Source: Rhodanobacter thiooxydans (GTDB lineage: Bacteria > Pseudomonadota > Gammaproteobacteria > Xanthomonadales > Rhodanobacteraceae). From it: 64,000 bases of DNA. The notes beneath the pieces were generated by a model. That model searched no databases, was not told the origin of the DNA, and was given only the letters and a program-made list of their open reading frames with translations. Each line of letters opens with the position of its first letter. The stretch's first letter is position 1. The stretch lies in NCBI RefSeq assembly GCF_030291135.1, contig NZ_CP127409.1, forward strand, positions 434,001 to 498,000, in the 5' to 3' direction. Positions 1 to 10,596 of this stretch are shown one piece after another. The translations under genes were made by a program, and so were the position numbers.

Positions 1-1
1 T

Positions 2-73
2 CGCTTCGGGCCGAACGGCCGCTTCCACGGCGAGACGATGCTGCGCTTCGGCGAGCTCGTGCTGCGTCACTAG
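2..73 (+). CDS. C-terminal end of an unidentified protein (partial, 5' end outside window)
   Basis: An open frame enters from the left edge and stops at a TAG at 71-73. It encodes about 23 residues ending in GELVLRH. The codon composition fits coding DNA, with G or C at most third positions. The fragment is too short to assign to a family. The following 93 bases up to ligB hold no other gene I can see. Confidence 0.4.
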   Translation, partial: RFGPNGRFHGETMLRFGELVLRH

Positions 74-133
74 CCCGACGCCTACGCCGGCGATCGGCAT
101 CGTCGGCTGCCGGTACGTGCGGCCGGCGGCTAG

Positions 134-1858
<1,725 letters not shown>

Positions 1859-1978
1859 AGGCGGGTCCGGTGGTTCCGGCGGGACGGGCACGGCCCGCCG
1901 GCGCTGGCGTCGCGTGCGGCAACGGCGGCCGGCGGCACACCCGCTGCAAGCGTGGGCGCATGATCGCCAGTGGCCGCT

Positions 1979-2380
1979 TCAGCCCTTCAGTTCGCCATCG
2001 TGGTAATACCAGCGGCCGCCTTCCTGCACGAAGTGGCTGGTCTCGTGCTGGCGTTGCGCACGGCCGCCGCCGAGGCGGTAGCGGGCGACGAATTCGACCG
2101 TGGCGTGGTGGTCGTCGATGGTGTGCAGGCGGCGCACTTCCAGTCCCAGCCAGGTCGGCGGCGGCTGCTGCGCGGACAGCCGCAGCGAGGCCGGGCGAGT
2201 GTCGGCATGCCAGCTGGCGAGCAGGTAGTCCTCGCGCTTGAGCACGTAGGCGCTGTAGCGCGAGCGCATCAGTTGTTCGGCCGTGGCGGCGATGGCGCCG
2301 TCATGCAGCGGCCCGCAGCATTGGCTGTAACCGGCCGGGTTGCCGCAGGGGCAGGGGGTCAGCGTGTCGATCGACTTCAT
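1979..2380 (-). CDS. YchJ-like SEC-C motif protein
   Basis: This 133-residue protein belongs to the YchJ/UPF0225 family. It opens with a SEC-C zinc-binding motif, with Cys10, Cys12, Cys21 and Cys22 in the pattern CPCG...QCCGP. An NTF2-like alpha+beta fold then spans about residues 30-130, containing the family-typical MRSRYSAYV stretch. The SEC-C motif is known as a zinc-chelating segment in SecA and related proteins. The cellular role of YchJ-type proteins is not established, so no function is claimed. It is the last gene of a minus-strand group and converges on ligB. Confidence 0.85.
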   Translation of the reverse strand: MKSIDTLTPCPCGNPAGYSQCCGPLHDGAIAATAEQLMRSRYSAYVLKREDYLLASWHADTRPASLRLSAQQPPPTWLGLEVRRLHTIDDHHATVEFVARYRLGGGRAQRQHETSHFVQEGGRWYYHDGELKG

Positions 2381-2435
2381 GCCGCCTTTGTACCCGGTTC
2401 GGCGCGATCATGCAGGTCTGGTGTGTGGGCGATGC

Positions 2436-3032
2436 TCAGCCGTGGACGCGTTGCCACACGCGGCAGCGGTTGTTGGCCGGCATCGCGACGTCGGCGCGCA
2501 GGCGGAAACCGGCGGCGTCGGCCAGTGCGTCGACGGCTTCGGCGTCGCGGATCGCCATGTGCGCGCCGCGTGTCTTCAGCCAGGTGTCGAACGCCGCATT
2601 GCTGTCGCTGCTGTAGCGGCCCTGCTCATTGAACGGCCCGTAGATCGCCAGCACGGCATCGCCAGTGGTGATCACGGGCAACCGTGCAAACAGCCGCTGC
2701 ACCTCGGGCCAGGCCATGATGTGCAGGGTGTTGGCGCTGAACACCGCGTCGAACGGGCCGTTCGGCCAGGCGCCGCCGACGTCGAGTTCCAGTGGCGGCG
2801 GCGTGTTCGGCAGCGCCGCCTCGTCCAGCCAGGCGCGGATGCCGGGCAGGTTTTCCGCGCGGTCGGAGCTCTGCCAGCCCAGCTGCGGCAGCGCCGCGGC
2901 GAAATGCACTGCGTGCTGGCCGGTGCCGCTGCCGATTTCCAGCACCTGTCGGCGGTCGGCGAAATGTTCGCGCAACACGCCGAGGATCGGTTCGCGGTTG
3001 CGCTCGCACGAAGGCGAGTGCGGCTTCTCCAC
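2436..3032 (-). CDS. DUF938 family SAM-dependent methyltransferase-like protein
   Basis: This 198-residue protein has a class I methyltransferase fold. The SAM-binding glycine motif EIGSGTGQH lies near residues 32-40, and an acidic post-II strand and the FSANTLHIM segment follow. The N-terminal SPSCERNREPIL block and the YGPFNEQGRYSSDSNAAFD stretch are hallmarks of DUF938. The substrate is unknown. It lies 55 bases upstream of the YchJ-like gene on the same strand and 13 bases downstream of a small membrane protein gene, so the three may be cotranscribed. Confidence 0.85.
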   Translation of the reverse strand: MEKPHSPSCERNREPILGVLREHFADRRQVLEIGSGTGQHAVHFAAALPQLGWQSSDRAENLPGIRAWLDEAALPNTPPPLELDVGGAWPNGPFDAVFSANTLHIMAWPEVQRLFARLPVITTGDAVLAIYGPFNEQGRYSSDSNAAFDTWLKTRGAHMAIRDAEAVDALADAAGFRLRADVAMPANNRCRVWQRVHG

Positions 3033-3045
3033 GCGCAGGCGCGCG

Positions 3046-3243
3046 TCAGACCGGATAGCCGCGCAGTACGCGGGCGGGCAGCATCAGCAGTGCGCCGAGG
3101 AAGGCGAACACGGCGCTCACGGTGATGCCGACCAGCCGCAGTGGCAGCAACAGCAGCCACACGATCGGGTACAGCACCAGCGCCAGCAGCGCGAGCGGCC
3201 AGCAGAACACCAGCAGCAACAGCCAGAGCAGGAAACCAGCCAT
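3046..3243 (-). CDS. Small hydrophobic membrane protein
   Basis: This 65-residue protein is almost entirely hydrophobic, with two or three predicted transmembrane segments at about residues 4-20, 22-35 and 38-56. Its C-terminus is short and basic (RVLRGYPV). I do not recognise a family. It begins with ATG after a weak GAGG-like site and sits 13 bases upstream of the DUF938 gene, suggesting cotranscription. Confidence that it is a real gene rests on the clear membrane character and its place in a tightly spaced minus-strand group. Confidence 0.7.
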   Translation of the reverse strand: MAGFLLWLLLLVFCWPLALLALVLYPIVWLLLLPLRLVGITVSAVFAFLGALLMLPARVLRGYPV

Positions 3244-3337
3244 GTGGTGATCCTCGTGGAGGGGTGGGGTCGATGCCGACTTTAACGCAGGTCGACGCGG
3301 GCGCGCAGGTGACTCTCGACACCCCCGCGCGAAAGGC

Positions 3338-3916
3338 TCATGCCATCGGGTTCACGCCGATCAGCGCCAGGTGCAGCCACAGCGTGAACACGGCCCAGCC
3401 GGCGATACCGACCACCACGGCCAGCAGGTCACCGACCAGGGTGCCGGCCGGATAGACCGTGCCGGCGGCGCGATCGCGTCGGCGCGACACGATGAACAGC
3501 AGCACAGCCCACAGCAGGAACGCGCCGAACAGCAGCACGTCGTGCAGCATGCCGGTGGCCAGCAGGTGACCGACCGCCCAGGTCTTCACGCCCAGCAGCA
3601 TCGGATGGCCGAACTTCGCCTTGAGGTGGTTGCGCGGGATGTACGCGGCCGCCACCAGCACGAAGGCGAACAGGGTGAACAGCGCGTTGAGGTGACGCAG
3701 CCACAGTGGCGGCACGTACAGCGGCACGGGATGCTGCCTTGCCAGGCCGAAGCCGTACACGATCAGCACCAGGCCGATAATCGAGACCACCGAGTAGAGG
3801 CCTTTCCAGCCCAGCTCGCCAAACCGCGTCCGCTGCTGGTTGCGCCAGCTGTCGGCGAAGATGCGCAGCGAGTGGATACCGAGAAAGATCAGCAGGCCGA
3901 GGATCAGCACGGGCAT
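3338..3916 (-). CDS. NnrU family membrane protein
   Basis: This 192-residue integral membrane protein has about five to six transmembrane helices and matches the NnrU family. It starts with the typical LIFLGIHSLRIFADSWR segment and carries the conserved LKAKFGHPMLLGVKTWAVGHLLATG block around residues 98-122. NnrU was first linked to nitrite/nitric oxide reductase gene clusters in alphaproteobacteria. Homologues are widespread without those genes, and none are nearby here, so a denitrification role is not supported locally. Confidence 0.88.
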   Translation of the reverse strand: MPVLILGLLIFLGIHSLRIFADSWRNQQRTRFGELGWKGLYSVVSIIGLVLIVYGFGLARQHPVPLYVPPLWLRHLNALFTLFAFVLVAAAYIPRNHLKAKFGHPMLLGVKTWAVGHLLATGMLHDVLLFGAFLLWAVLLFIVSRRRDRAAGTVYPAGTLVGDLLAVVVGIAGWAVFTLWLHLALIGVNPMA

Positions 3917-3986
3917 GGCGGGATTCCGGTGGTGACGGCAAGCGCCGACTATAGATGGCTGCCACGTCGCGCCATAGTGACAATCG

Positions 3987-4541
3987 TCAGGAGACGGCTT
4001 CGACCCGCACGACCAGCGCCAGCGCGCCCGGCTGCACGGTCAGCGTCGGGGCAGCGGACGACGGCCGCCAGGCGTCACCCGCGCGCAGCATGCCGTCGGC
4101 GCTGTCGATCGCACCGCGGGCGCAATACACCAGCGTGGTGGTGGCGTCGGTCAGGTGCGGCCCTGCATCGCGCCATACGTCGATCGCGCCGCGCACGCGT
4201 CCGCGGCGCAGCATCAGGTTGAAGTCGCGAGTGGGGCCGCCGACCAGCGCCACATCAACCCTCGCCTCGCCGGGAAACGCGAACGGCGCGAACGGCGTGG
4301 TTAGCGCGTGCGTCCGCCCGCCATCCACCGTCATCGTGAAGCCGGCGCCGTCGAGCAGCACGATCTCCCGGTCGATGCCGGGAAACACGGAGAACGGCGC
4401 GGCGCTGTCGACCTCGGCCACGCTCACCCGCCACAGGAAATCATCCATGCCGGCAGTGGACGGCTGGACGGCTATTTCGCGAGTGCGGCCCAGGCCGTTC
4501 TTCCACGGCTGCAACGGACGGTCGGCCAGGCGGATGATCAT
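3987..4541 (-). CDS. HutD/Ves family protein
   Basis: This 184-residue cupin-like beta-barrel protein belongs to the HutD/Ves family. The N-terminal PWKNGLGRTREIAVQP block and the FSVFPGIDREIVLLDG segment are diagnostic. HutD accompanies histidine-utilisation genes in some bacteria, and Ves is a cold- and stress-related homologue in E. coli; the biochemical function is unresolved. The start is the ATG at 4541, which overlaps the dinG stop by four bases (ATGA). This supports translational coupling and rules out the longer upstream frame. No hut genes are nearby. Confidence 0.87.
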   Translation of the reverse strand: MIIRLADRPLQPWKNGLGRTREIAVQPSTAGMDDFLWRVSVAEVDSAAPFSVFPGIDREIVLLDGAGFTMTVDGGRTHALTTPFAPFAFPGEARVDVALVGGPTRDFNLMLRRGRVRGAIDVWRDAGPHLTDATTTLVYCARGAIDSADGMLRAGDAWRPSSAAPTLTVQPGALALVVRVEAVS

Positions 4542-6655
4542 GCGGTCCTCTCGATTACGCGCTGGAATGGTGGCAGCGCCTTCAGCATGCCGCTGCCGTA
4601 GCGCTTGGTGACCACGCGTCGGTCCAGCAGCACGATGCGGCCGTGGTCGCTCTCGTTGCGGATCAGGCGGCCGCAGTACTGGGTGAGCAGGCGGGTGGCC
4701 TCGGGGATGCTGACCTCGATGAACGGGTTGCGTCCGCGCGATTCCAGCCACTCGGCATAGGTGGCGCCGACCGGGTCGGTGGGCACCGCGAACGGCAGCT
4801 GGGTGATCACCACCGTCTCGCACAGCTTGCCCGGCAGGTCCAGGCCTTCGCCGAACGAGGCCAGCCCGAACAGCGTGCTGCCCTTGCCGGCCTCGATGTC
4901 GGCGCAATGCTCGGCGACCAGTTGCGACTTGCCCAGCGAGCCCTGTGCGCGCACCTTGCGCACCTGCGCGATCGGCAACTTCTGCAGTACGCGGTCAAGC
5001 TTCTGGCGCGAGGTGAACAGCACCAGGTTGCCGGCGTCCCAGTCGAGGTTCTCGGCCAGCCACTCGCTGATTTCCTCCGCGTGCGCCTCGCGTGCGTCGG
5101 GCAGCGTGCGCATCGCCGGCACTTCCAGCCGCGCCTGCGCTTCGAGGTTGAACGGCGAGGGCAGGCTCAGCGTTGCCGCGTCGTCGGGCAGGCCCACCGC
5201 GTCGGCGAAACCGCGGAAATTGCCGCCGGCGCTCAGCGTGGCCGAGGTCAGCAGCACACCGCTGGCGTTGCCCCACAGCACGCTGCGCAGCAGGCCGGCG
5301 GCGGACACCGCCGAGGCGTGGCAGACCAGTTGCTGGTCGGCGCCCAGGGTGACCCAGCGCGCCAGCGGCGGTGCGTCGTCGGGATCGTCGCCGGACCACG
5401 CGCGCCAGCAAGCGGCCTGCCTGCCGATGCGTTCCAGCGCGATGCCCAGCTCGCGCGCCAGCGCTTCCTGGGTCGGGCCGCCGTCGGTCATCTCGACCAC
5501 TGCGCGGCGCACCGCGCCGAGCCAGCGCTGCACTTCGCCGGTGAACATTCCGAGCAGGCGCGCATGTTCCACCCATGGTTCGGGCAGCTGGCCCAGCGAG
5601 CCGCGGTACATCGGTTCGGCCTCGGCCGGATCGGGCAGCCAGCCGAGACGGATCTCCTTTTCCAGTTCTTCCAGCGCGTCGCTGAGTTCCTGCAGCTTCG
5701 CGTCGCCGGCGTCCAGCGAAAGCTTGCCCAGGGTTTCCTTGTCGGTCAGTGAATACGCCGCGTGCACCTGCCGGCCGAGCCGGCTCAGCTGGCGCACGCT
5801 GGCGGTCATGTAGACCTCGGCCGCGCCGCGGTCGATCGCCTTGCCCGGCAGGTGGTGGGCTTCGTCGAACACGTACAGCGTCTCGTCCGGTCGCGGCAGG
5901 ATCACCCCGCCCCAGGCCGGATCGGCGCCGCCGTCGCCCTCGCCCGGCATGGTCAGGTCGGCCAGCACCAGGTCCTGGTTCGCCACGATGATCTCGGCGT
6001 CGTCCACCGCGCGGCGCGCGGCGAAGAACGGGCAGACCATGAAATGGCCGCACTTGCGGTTGGTGCAGCCGCCGGCGCTGGTGGTGATCATCGGCCGCAG
6101 CAGGTCGCTGACCGGCTCCGGCGCGCTGTCCATGTCGCCGTTCCATTCACCGCGGTCGAACGCGTCGCGCAACTTCGCCAGCGCCTGCTTGTCGCGCGGC
6201 TGCGGCGGCTTGCTCCACAGCATCAGGTCCGCCTCGAAACCGGCCAGGCCCATCTGCGCGTCATGGACGCTGTTCGCCGCCATCAGCAGGTTGCGCGGGC
6301 ACAGGTAGCGGCCGCGGCCCTTGGCCAGTGCCACCTTCGCCTCGATGCCGTTGAGTTGCAGGTACAGCGGGATGTCCCGTTGCACCAGCTGTTCCTGCAG
6401 CGCCACGGTGGCGGTGGCGATCAGCAGCTTCTTCTTCTGGAAGCGGGCCACGTCGACGCCGGCGATCAGGTAGGCCATCGACTTGCCGGTGCCGGTGGGC
6501 GCCTCGACCGCCGCCACGCCGCCGGCGCGAGCGAACGCCTTGGCCGTCTCGGCGATCATCCGCCCCTGCGAGGCACGTGCGCGGAAACCCGGCAGGCCTT
6601 CCTTGAGGCGTGCGTAGGCGGCGCGGATGGCGTCCTTGGTGGTATCGGCGAGCAT
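4538..6655 (-). CDS. dinG: ATP-dependent DNA helicase DinG
   Basis: This is a superfamily 2 XPD-like 5'-3' helicase. Helicase motif I (EAPTGTGKS) is at residues 51-59. An iron-sulphur cluster region follows with cysteines in YLCPRN and CTNRKCGHFMVCPFF, and then a DEAH box in VFDEAHHLPGKA. The C-terminal helicase motifs include LLTSATLSAGG and the QxxGRxIR-type segment YCGRLIRNESDHG. At 705 aa it is the usual size for DinG. DinG acts on R-loops, D-loops and G-quadruplex structures, and is damage-inducible in E. coli. It is divergent from the cyclic-di-GMP gene and coupled to the downstream HutD/Ves gene. I did not identify a LexA box. Confidence 0.95.
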   Translation of the reverse strand: MLADTTKDAIRAAYARLKEGLPGFRARASQGRMIAETAKAFARAGGVAAVEAPTGTGKSMAYLIAGVDVARFQKKKLLIATATVALQEQLVQRDIPLYLQLNGIEAKVALAKGRGRYLCPRNLLMAANSVHDAQMGLAGFEADLMLWSKPPQPRDKQALAKLRDAFDRGEWNGDMDSAPEPVSDLLRPMITTSAGGCTNRKCGHFMVCPFFAARRAVDDAEIIVANQDLVLADLTMPGEGDGGADPAWGGVILPRPDETLYVFDEAHHLPGKAIDRGAAEVYMTASVRQLSRLGRQVHAAYSLTDKETLGKLSLDAGDAKLQELSDALEELEKEIRLGWLPDPAEAEPMYRGSLGQLPEPWVEHARLLGMFTGEVQRWLGAVRRAVVEMTDGGPTQEALARELGIALERIGRQAACWRAWSGDDPDDAPPLARWVTLGADQQLVCHASAVSAAGLLRSVLWGNASGVLLTSATLSAGGNFRGFADAVGLPDDAATLSLPSPFNLEAQARLEVPAMRTLPDAREAHAEEISEWLAENLDWDAGNLVLFTSRQKLDRVLQKLPIAQVRKVRAQGSLGKSQLVAEHCADIEAGKGSTLFGLASFGEGLDLPGKLCETVVITQLPFAVPTDPVGATYAEWLESRGRNPFIEVSIPEATRLLTQYCGRLIRNESDHGRIVLLDRRVVTKRYGSGMLKALPPFQRVIERTA

Positions 6656-6861
6656 GGGCGGATCGGGAACCTGCGGTGCGGATCACATGGAAACAGGGCG
6701 CTGGCCGACGGATGGCGTGGCCGGCCGGATGCCATGGGGCAGTTTATCGGTATTGCGCGTCGGCCCACATGAGGGCAGGCTCAGCAAAGCCCGACGCCAA
6801 CGTTGCCGCATGGTTTCGATGGGTGTACTGGTCGAGCCCGGGCTTGGGGGGAGCTCCATCG
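6656..6861. promoter_or_regulatory. Divergent intergenic region, dinG / GGDEF-EAL gene
   Basis: These 206 bases separate two divergently transcribed genes and must hold the promoters for both. I see no strong -35/-10 pair and no palindromic LexA-like site. The G-rich stretch just before 6862 is the ribosome binding site of the GGDEF-EAL gene. Confidence 0.4.
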
Positions 6862-9834
6862 ATGAAGTGTGCCGATACCGTGCATTCGACGTCGCATGAC
6901 GGATCGTTGCAGCTGAGCTGGCTGGCCCGGCTGATCGACGCGCACGCGCCGGAAGAAGTGGCCGAGGCGATCGCCGCACTGGTGCAGGCCCGGCCGGGCT
7001 GCATTGCGGCCGGCGTGTTGTGGGGGTTGGACGAGGTGGTCGCCGCACCCGGCATGCCGCTGGCCCTGTTCACGGCAGTGCCGTTCGCAGCGGCCGATGG
7101 GCCGTGGCTGGACGCGGCCCGCCGCGCGGATGGCCCGCACTGGCACCCGGACCGGCAGCGCGTGGCGATCCGCCTGTGTTCGCAACCCGAGCCGGCGGTG
7201 TTGCTGCTGCAACTCCAGCCCGCGCATGCCGACGCCGGGTTTTTTGCGGAACTGGAGGCACCGCTGCAACTGGCGGGCCAGCATCTGCGGCGGGCGCTGG
7301 AGTGGGCCGAGCTGCAGGATTCGCACGAGCAGCTCGAACGTTCCGAAAACCTGCAGCGCGCGCTGTTCGCGATCTCCGACCTGGCCGGCTCCGAGCGCGA
7401 CATGCCGGCGATGCTGCGCGGCATCCACGCGATCGTCAGCACGCTGATGTACGCGGAAAACATTTTCATCGTGATGCACAACGCCGAGCAGGACACGATC
7501 CGTTTCCTGTACTACGTCGATGTCGAGGACCCTCGCGTACCCGGCGACGGGCTCGACATGCCGCTGAGCGCGATCGAGTACACCCTGACCTGGTACGTCA
7601 TCTGCGACGGCAAGGCGCGCATGGGCAACGCCGACGAGCTGCGCAGCCAGGCCGCCGGGCCGGTGGCGCAGATCGGCCCCGACAGCACGGACTGGCTCGG
7701 CGTGCCGATGCTGCGTGACGGCCAGCTCGGCGGTGCGCTGGTGGTGCAGAGCTACCGGCCCGACATCGGCTTCAGCGACGAGGACCTCACCCTGCTGGAG
7801 TTCGTCGGTAGCCACATCCTCACCGCACTGGAGCGCAAGCAGGGCAAGGAGGACCTGGAGCAACGCGTGCAGCTGCGCACCCGTCAGCTGGCCGAGGCGA
7901 ACCGCGGCCTGCAGCTGGAGATCATCGAACGGCAGCGCGCCGAACACCTGCAGGCGGCGCTGTTCCAGGTTGCCGAACTGGCCACCGCGGACATCGGCCA
8001 GGACGCGTTCTACCGGCGCGTGCACGCGGTGGTGGGCGAGCTGCTGAACGCGGAGAACTTCTTCATCGGGCTGCTCTCCGACGAGCGCCAGCGGCTCACC
8101 TTCCCCTACTCGGTGGATGCGGTGCTGACGCCGCCGGCCGAACGCGCGCTGGGGCGTGGCCTGAGCGAGTACGTGCTCAGGCTGGGACGGACGCTGTGCG
8201 TCGACAACGCGGACATCGAGGAACTCGAACGGCGCGGCGAGATCGCGCCGGGGCGCATGAATTCGCCCGCGATGTACTGGCTGGGCGTGCCGCTTATCGT
8301 GGGCGACGAGGTGATCGGCCTGGTCGCCGTGCAGAGCTACCGGCCTGACGTGGTGTACGGCGTGGCCGACCAGGAACTGCTCGGCTTCGTTGCCTCGCAG
8401 ATCGCCAACAGCCTCACCCGGCGCCGCTCCGCCGAGTCGCTGAAGCGTGCCTACGAACAGCTTGAACACCGGGTGGAGGAACGCACGCTGGCCTTGCGCA
8501 AGGAAATCAGCGAGCGCGAGCGCATGCAGGATCAGCTGCGCCACCAGGTCATGCACGACTCGCTCACCGGGCTGCCGAACCGCGGCTACCTGCGTGACCG
8601 CATCGACCGCGTGCTGGCTTCGATGCAGCGCGGGTCGCAACAGCGCTGCGCGCTGCTGTATCTGGACGTGGATCGTTTCAAGATCATCAACGACAGCCTC
8701 GGCCACCTGGCCGGCGACGAGGTGCTGAAGGAGGTGGCGCGGCGGCTGGCAGGCTGCGTGCGCCATCCGGATCTGGTGGCGCGGCTGTCCGGCGACGAGT
8801 TCGCGATCCTGCTGGAGCAGGATGACCTGCCGGCGGCGGCGATCGCCGTGGCGCAGCGCGTGCTGGATGCGCTGCGCGCGCCCATGCCGGTCGCCGGCAA
8901 GGAGCTGCAGGTGACCGCCAGCGTGGGCATCGCCATCGGCGACGATCACTACGCGACGGCTGACGAGGTGCTGCGCGACGCCGACATTGCGCTGTACCGG
9001 GCCAAGGAACTGGGCCGCAAGCGCTACGAGCTGTTCGACGAGACGCTGGCGAAGAACGTGGTCGACGTGCTGACGCTGGAGGGCGAGTTGCGTCAGGCAT
9101 TGCAGCATGACCAGTTCGAGCCGTATTTCCAGCCGATCTGCGCGCTCGACGGCAGCGACCGCGTGGTCGGCTTCGAGGCATTGATCCGCTGGAATCACCC
9201 GCGCCGCGGCGTGCTGCGGCCTGGCGATTTCCTGAAGATCGCCGAGGACAGCGGGTTGGTCGAGGCCATCGACTGGCGCATGTTCGAGCTCGGCTGCCGA
9301 CGGCTGCAGCAGCTCGGCCGCAGCGATATCTTCATGACGGTGAACGTCTCGGCGCTGCACCTGCGCCATGCGGATTTCGACCGGCACCTGGTGCAGTTGC
9401 TGGAGCGCACCGGCCTGGCGCCGTCGCGACTGGTGATGGAGGTCACCGAGGGCGCGCTGCTGGACAACCCCGAGCGCGTGCGCGCCACGCTGGAGCGGCT
9501 GCGCGCGATCGGCATCGGCGCGGCACTCGATGATTTCGGCACCGGCTATTCCTCGCTCAGCTACCTGCACTCGCTGCCGCTGCGCATCCTGAAGATCGAC
9601 CGCGCATTCGTGCAGGAGCTGGACAAGGGCGCCAACACTTCCAGCACCACGGTGGTGGCGGCGATCCTGGCGCTGGCCCGCGCGCTGAACATCCAGGTGA
9701 TCGCCGAAGGCATCGAGACGCCGACCCAGCGCGATGCACTGATGGCGATGGGCTGCGAGATGGGCCAGGGCTACCTGCTCGGCCGCCCGGCGCCGATCGC
9801 GCAGTGGCGGGAGCCGCGCACGGTCGACGCGTGA
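6862..9834 (+). CDS. GAF-GAF-GGDEF-EAL cyclic-di-GMP turnover protein
   Basis: This 990-residue cytoplasmic signalling protein has an N-terminal region of about 150 residues without clear assignment. GAF domains at about 168-320 and 367-525 follow, each trailed by a charged coiled-coil linker, then GGDEF at about 555-720 and EAL at about 740-985. The diguanylate cyclase signature reads SGDEF at 643-647, a first-residue variant. The EAL signature is intact at 772-774, and ExTE, DDFGTGYSSL, KIDRAFV and AEGIET are all present, predicting phosphodiesterase activity. The ATG at 6862 was chosen over longer forms because GGGGGGAG lies 5-12 bases upstream and the longer N-terminus looks non-coding. 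No TM segment is seen. It is monocistronic. The GAF ligand is unknown. Confidence 0.92.
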   Translation: MKCADTVHSTSHDGSLQLSWLARLIDAHAPEEVAEAIAALVQARPGCIAAGVLWGLDEVVAAPGMPLALFTAVPFAAADGPWLDAARRADGPHWHPDRQRVAIRLCSQPEPAVLLLQLQPAHADAGFFAELEAPLQLAGQHLRRALEWAELQDSHEQLERSENLQRALFAISDLAGSERDMPAMLRGIHAIVSTLMYAENIFIVMHNAEQDTIRFLYYVDVEDPRVPGDGLDMPLSAIEYTLTWYVICDGKARMGNADELRSQAAGPVAQIGPDSTDWLGVPMLRDGQLGGALVVQSYRPDIGFSDEDLTLLEFVGSHILTALERKQGKEDLEQRVQLRTRQLAEANRGLQLEIIERQRAEHLQAALFQVAELATADIGQDAFYRRVHAVVGELLNAENFFIGLLSDERQRLTFPYSVDAVLTPPAERALGRGLSEYVLRLGRTLCVDNADIEELERRGEIAPGRMNSPAMYWLGVPLIVGDEVIGLVAVQSYRPDVVYGVADQELLGFVASQIANSLTRRRSAESLKRAYEQLEHRVEERTLALRKEISERERMQDQLRHQVMHDSLTGLPNRGYLRDRIDRVLASMQRGSQQRCALLYLDVDRFKIINDSLGHLAGDEVLKEVARRLAGCVRHPDLVARLSGDEFAILLEQDDLPAAAIAVAQRVLDALRAPMPVAGKELQVTASVGIAIGDDHYATADEVLRDADIALYRAKELGRKRYELFDETLAKNVVDVLTLEGELRQALQHDQFEPYFQPICALDGSDRVVGFEALIRWNHPRRGVLRPGDFLKIAEDSGLVEAIDWRMFELGCRRLQQLGRSDIFMTVNVSALHLRHADFDRHLVQLLERTGLAPSRLVMEVTEGALLDNPERVRATLERLRAIGIGAALDDFGTGYSSLSYLHSLPLRILKIDRAFVQELDKGANTSSTTVVAAILALARALNIQVIAEGIETPTQRDALMAMGCEMGQGYLLGRPAPIAQWREPRTVDA

Positions 9835-9858
9835 GCCGGGCCGCAGCCGCGGCCCGGC
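9835..9858. terminator. GC-rich hairpin between convergent genes
   Basis: A perfect 10-bp inverted repeat (GCCGGGCCGC / GCGGCCCGGC) with a 4-base loop lies immediately after the GGDEF-EAL stop and just before the end of the convergent DsbA-family gene. No T-tract follows on either strand, so intrinsic termination is uncertain. Confidence 0.4.
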
Positions 9859-9867
9859 CGAACCCGT

Positions 9868-10521
9868 TCAGCCGGCGGCGACGATCTGCCGCAACGCCTG
9901 CTCGAACGCCTCCGGCGGCTGCCCGCCGGAGATCAGGTGCTGGCCGTTGACGATGGTCGCCGGCACCGAGTGGATGCCGCGGCTCTGGAAGAACTGCTCC
10001 TGCGCGCGCACTTCGTCGGCGAACTCGTCGCTGGCGAGAACTTCCCGCGCATGTTCCGCGTCCAGACCGGCTTCAACAGCCAGCCGCAGCAGCGTGTCGT
10101 GTGCGCTGACGTCTTCGCCGTCAGTGAAATAGGCGCGCAGCAACGCCTGCTTCAGCGCGAGGTGATGGCCTTCCAGTTCGGCCCAGTGCAGCAGCCGGTG
10201 CGCGTCGAAGGTGTTGTAGACGCGGCGGCGCCGATCCATGTCGAAGGTGAATCCCAGCGCCGCACCGCGGGCGCGGATCATCTCCTGGTTCGCCGCGATC
10301 TGCGTGGCCGAACTGCCGTACTTGTGTACCAGATGCTCGACCGCATCCTCGCCCTCCGCCGCCATCTGCGGATTCAGCTCGAACGGCTGGAAATGGATCT
10401 CGGCCGTCACCTCGCCATCCAGCTTCGCCAGCGCCTGCTGCAGCGAAGCCAGACCGATCGCGCACCACGGGCAGGAAACGTCGGAGACGAAGTCGATACG
10501 GAGCGGGGCGGGCGTGGACAT
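9868..10521 (-). CDS. DsbA family oxidoreductase, FrnE-like
   Basis: This 217-residue thioredoxin-fold protein has a CPWC active site at residues 17-20 and the usual helical insertion. The C-terminal SRGIHSVPATIVNGQHLISGGQP segment supplies the cis-proline. It matches the FrnE-like cytosolic DsbA branch, a group of thiol-disulphide oxidoreductases first named from frenolicin biosynthesis and linked to oxidative stress in Deinococcus. It has no signal peptide, so it should act in the cytoplasm, unlike classical DsbA. It is transcribed alone or with the upstream COG2509 flavoprotein gene, which ends 75 bases upstream of its start. Confidence 0.9.
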   Translation of the reverse strand: MSTPAPLRIDFVSDVSCPWCAIGLASLQQALAKLDGEVTAEIHFQPFELNPQMAAEGEDAVEHLVHKYGSSATQIAANQEMIRARGAALGFTFDMDRRRRVYNTFDAHRLLHWAELEGHHLALKQALLRAYFTDGEDVSAHDTLLRLAVEAGLDAEHAREVLASDEFADEVRAQEQFFQSRGIHSVPATIVNGQHLISGGQPPEAFEQALRQIVAAG

Positions 10522-10596
10522 CGGGATACCTTCATCGTGAGACAGGCAGTGCGGATACTGCCGATCCGATCAAGATGCGGCCACGATGCGGCGCAA

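Noticed and set aside
1876..1901. 8-bp inverted repeat between ligB and the YchJ-like gene
   Set aside because: The loop is 10 bases and no T-run follows; such repeats are common in GC-rich intergenic DNA.
4542..4907. Long upstream extension of the HutD/Ves gene
   Set aside because: It reads through the dinG coding region in another frame and is Arg-rich. The ATG at 4541 gives the family N-terminus.
6781..9570. 929-codon open frame antisense to the GGDEF-EAL gene
   Set aside because: No domain or credible start. It mirrors the strong third-position GC bias of the sense gene.
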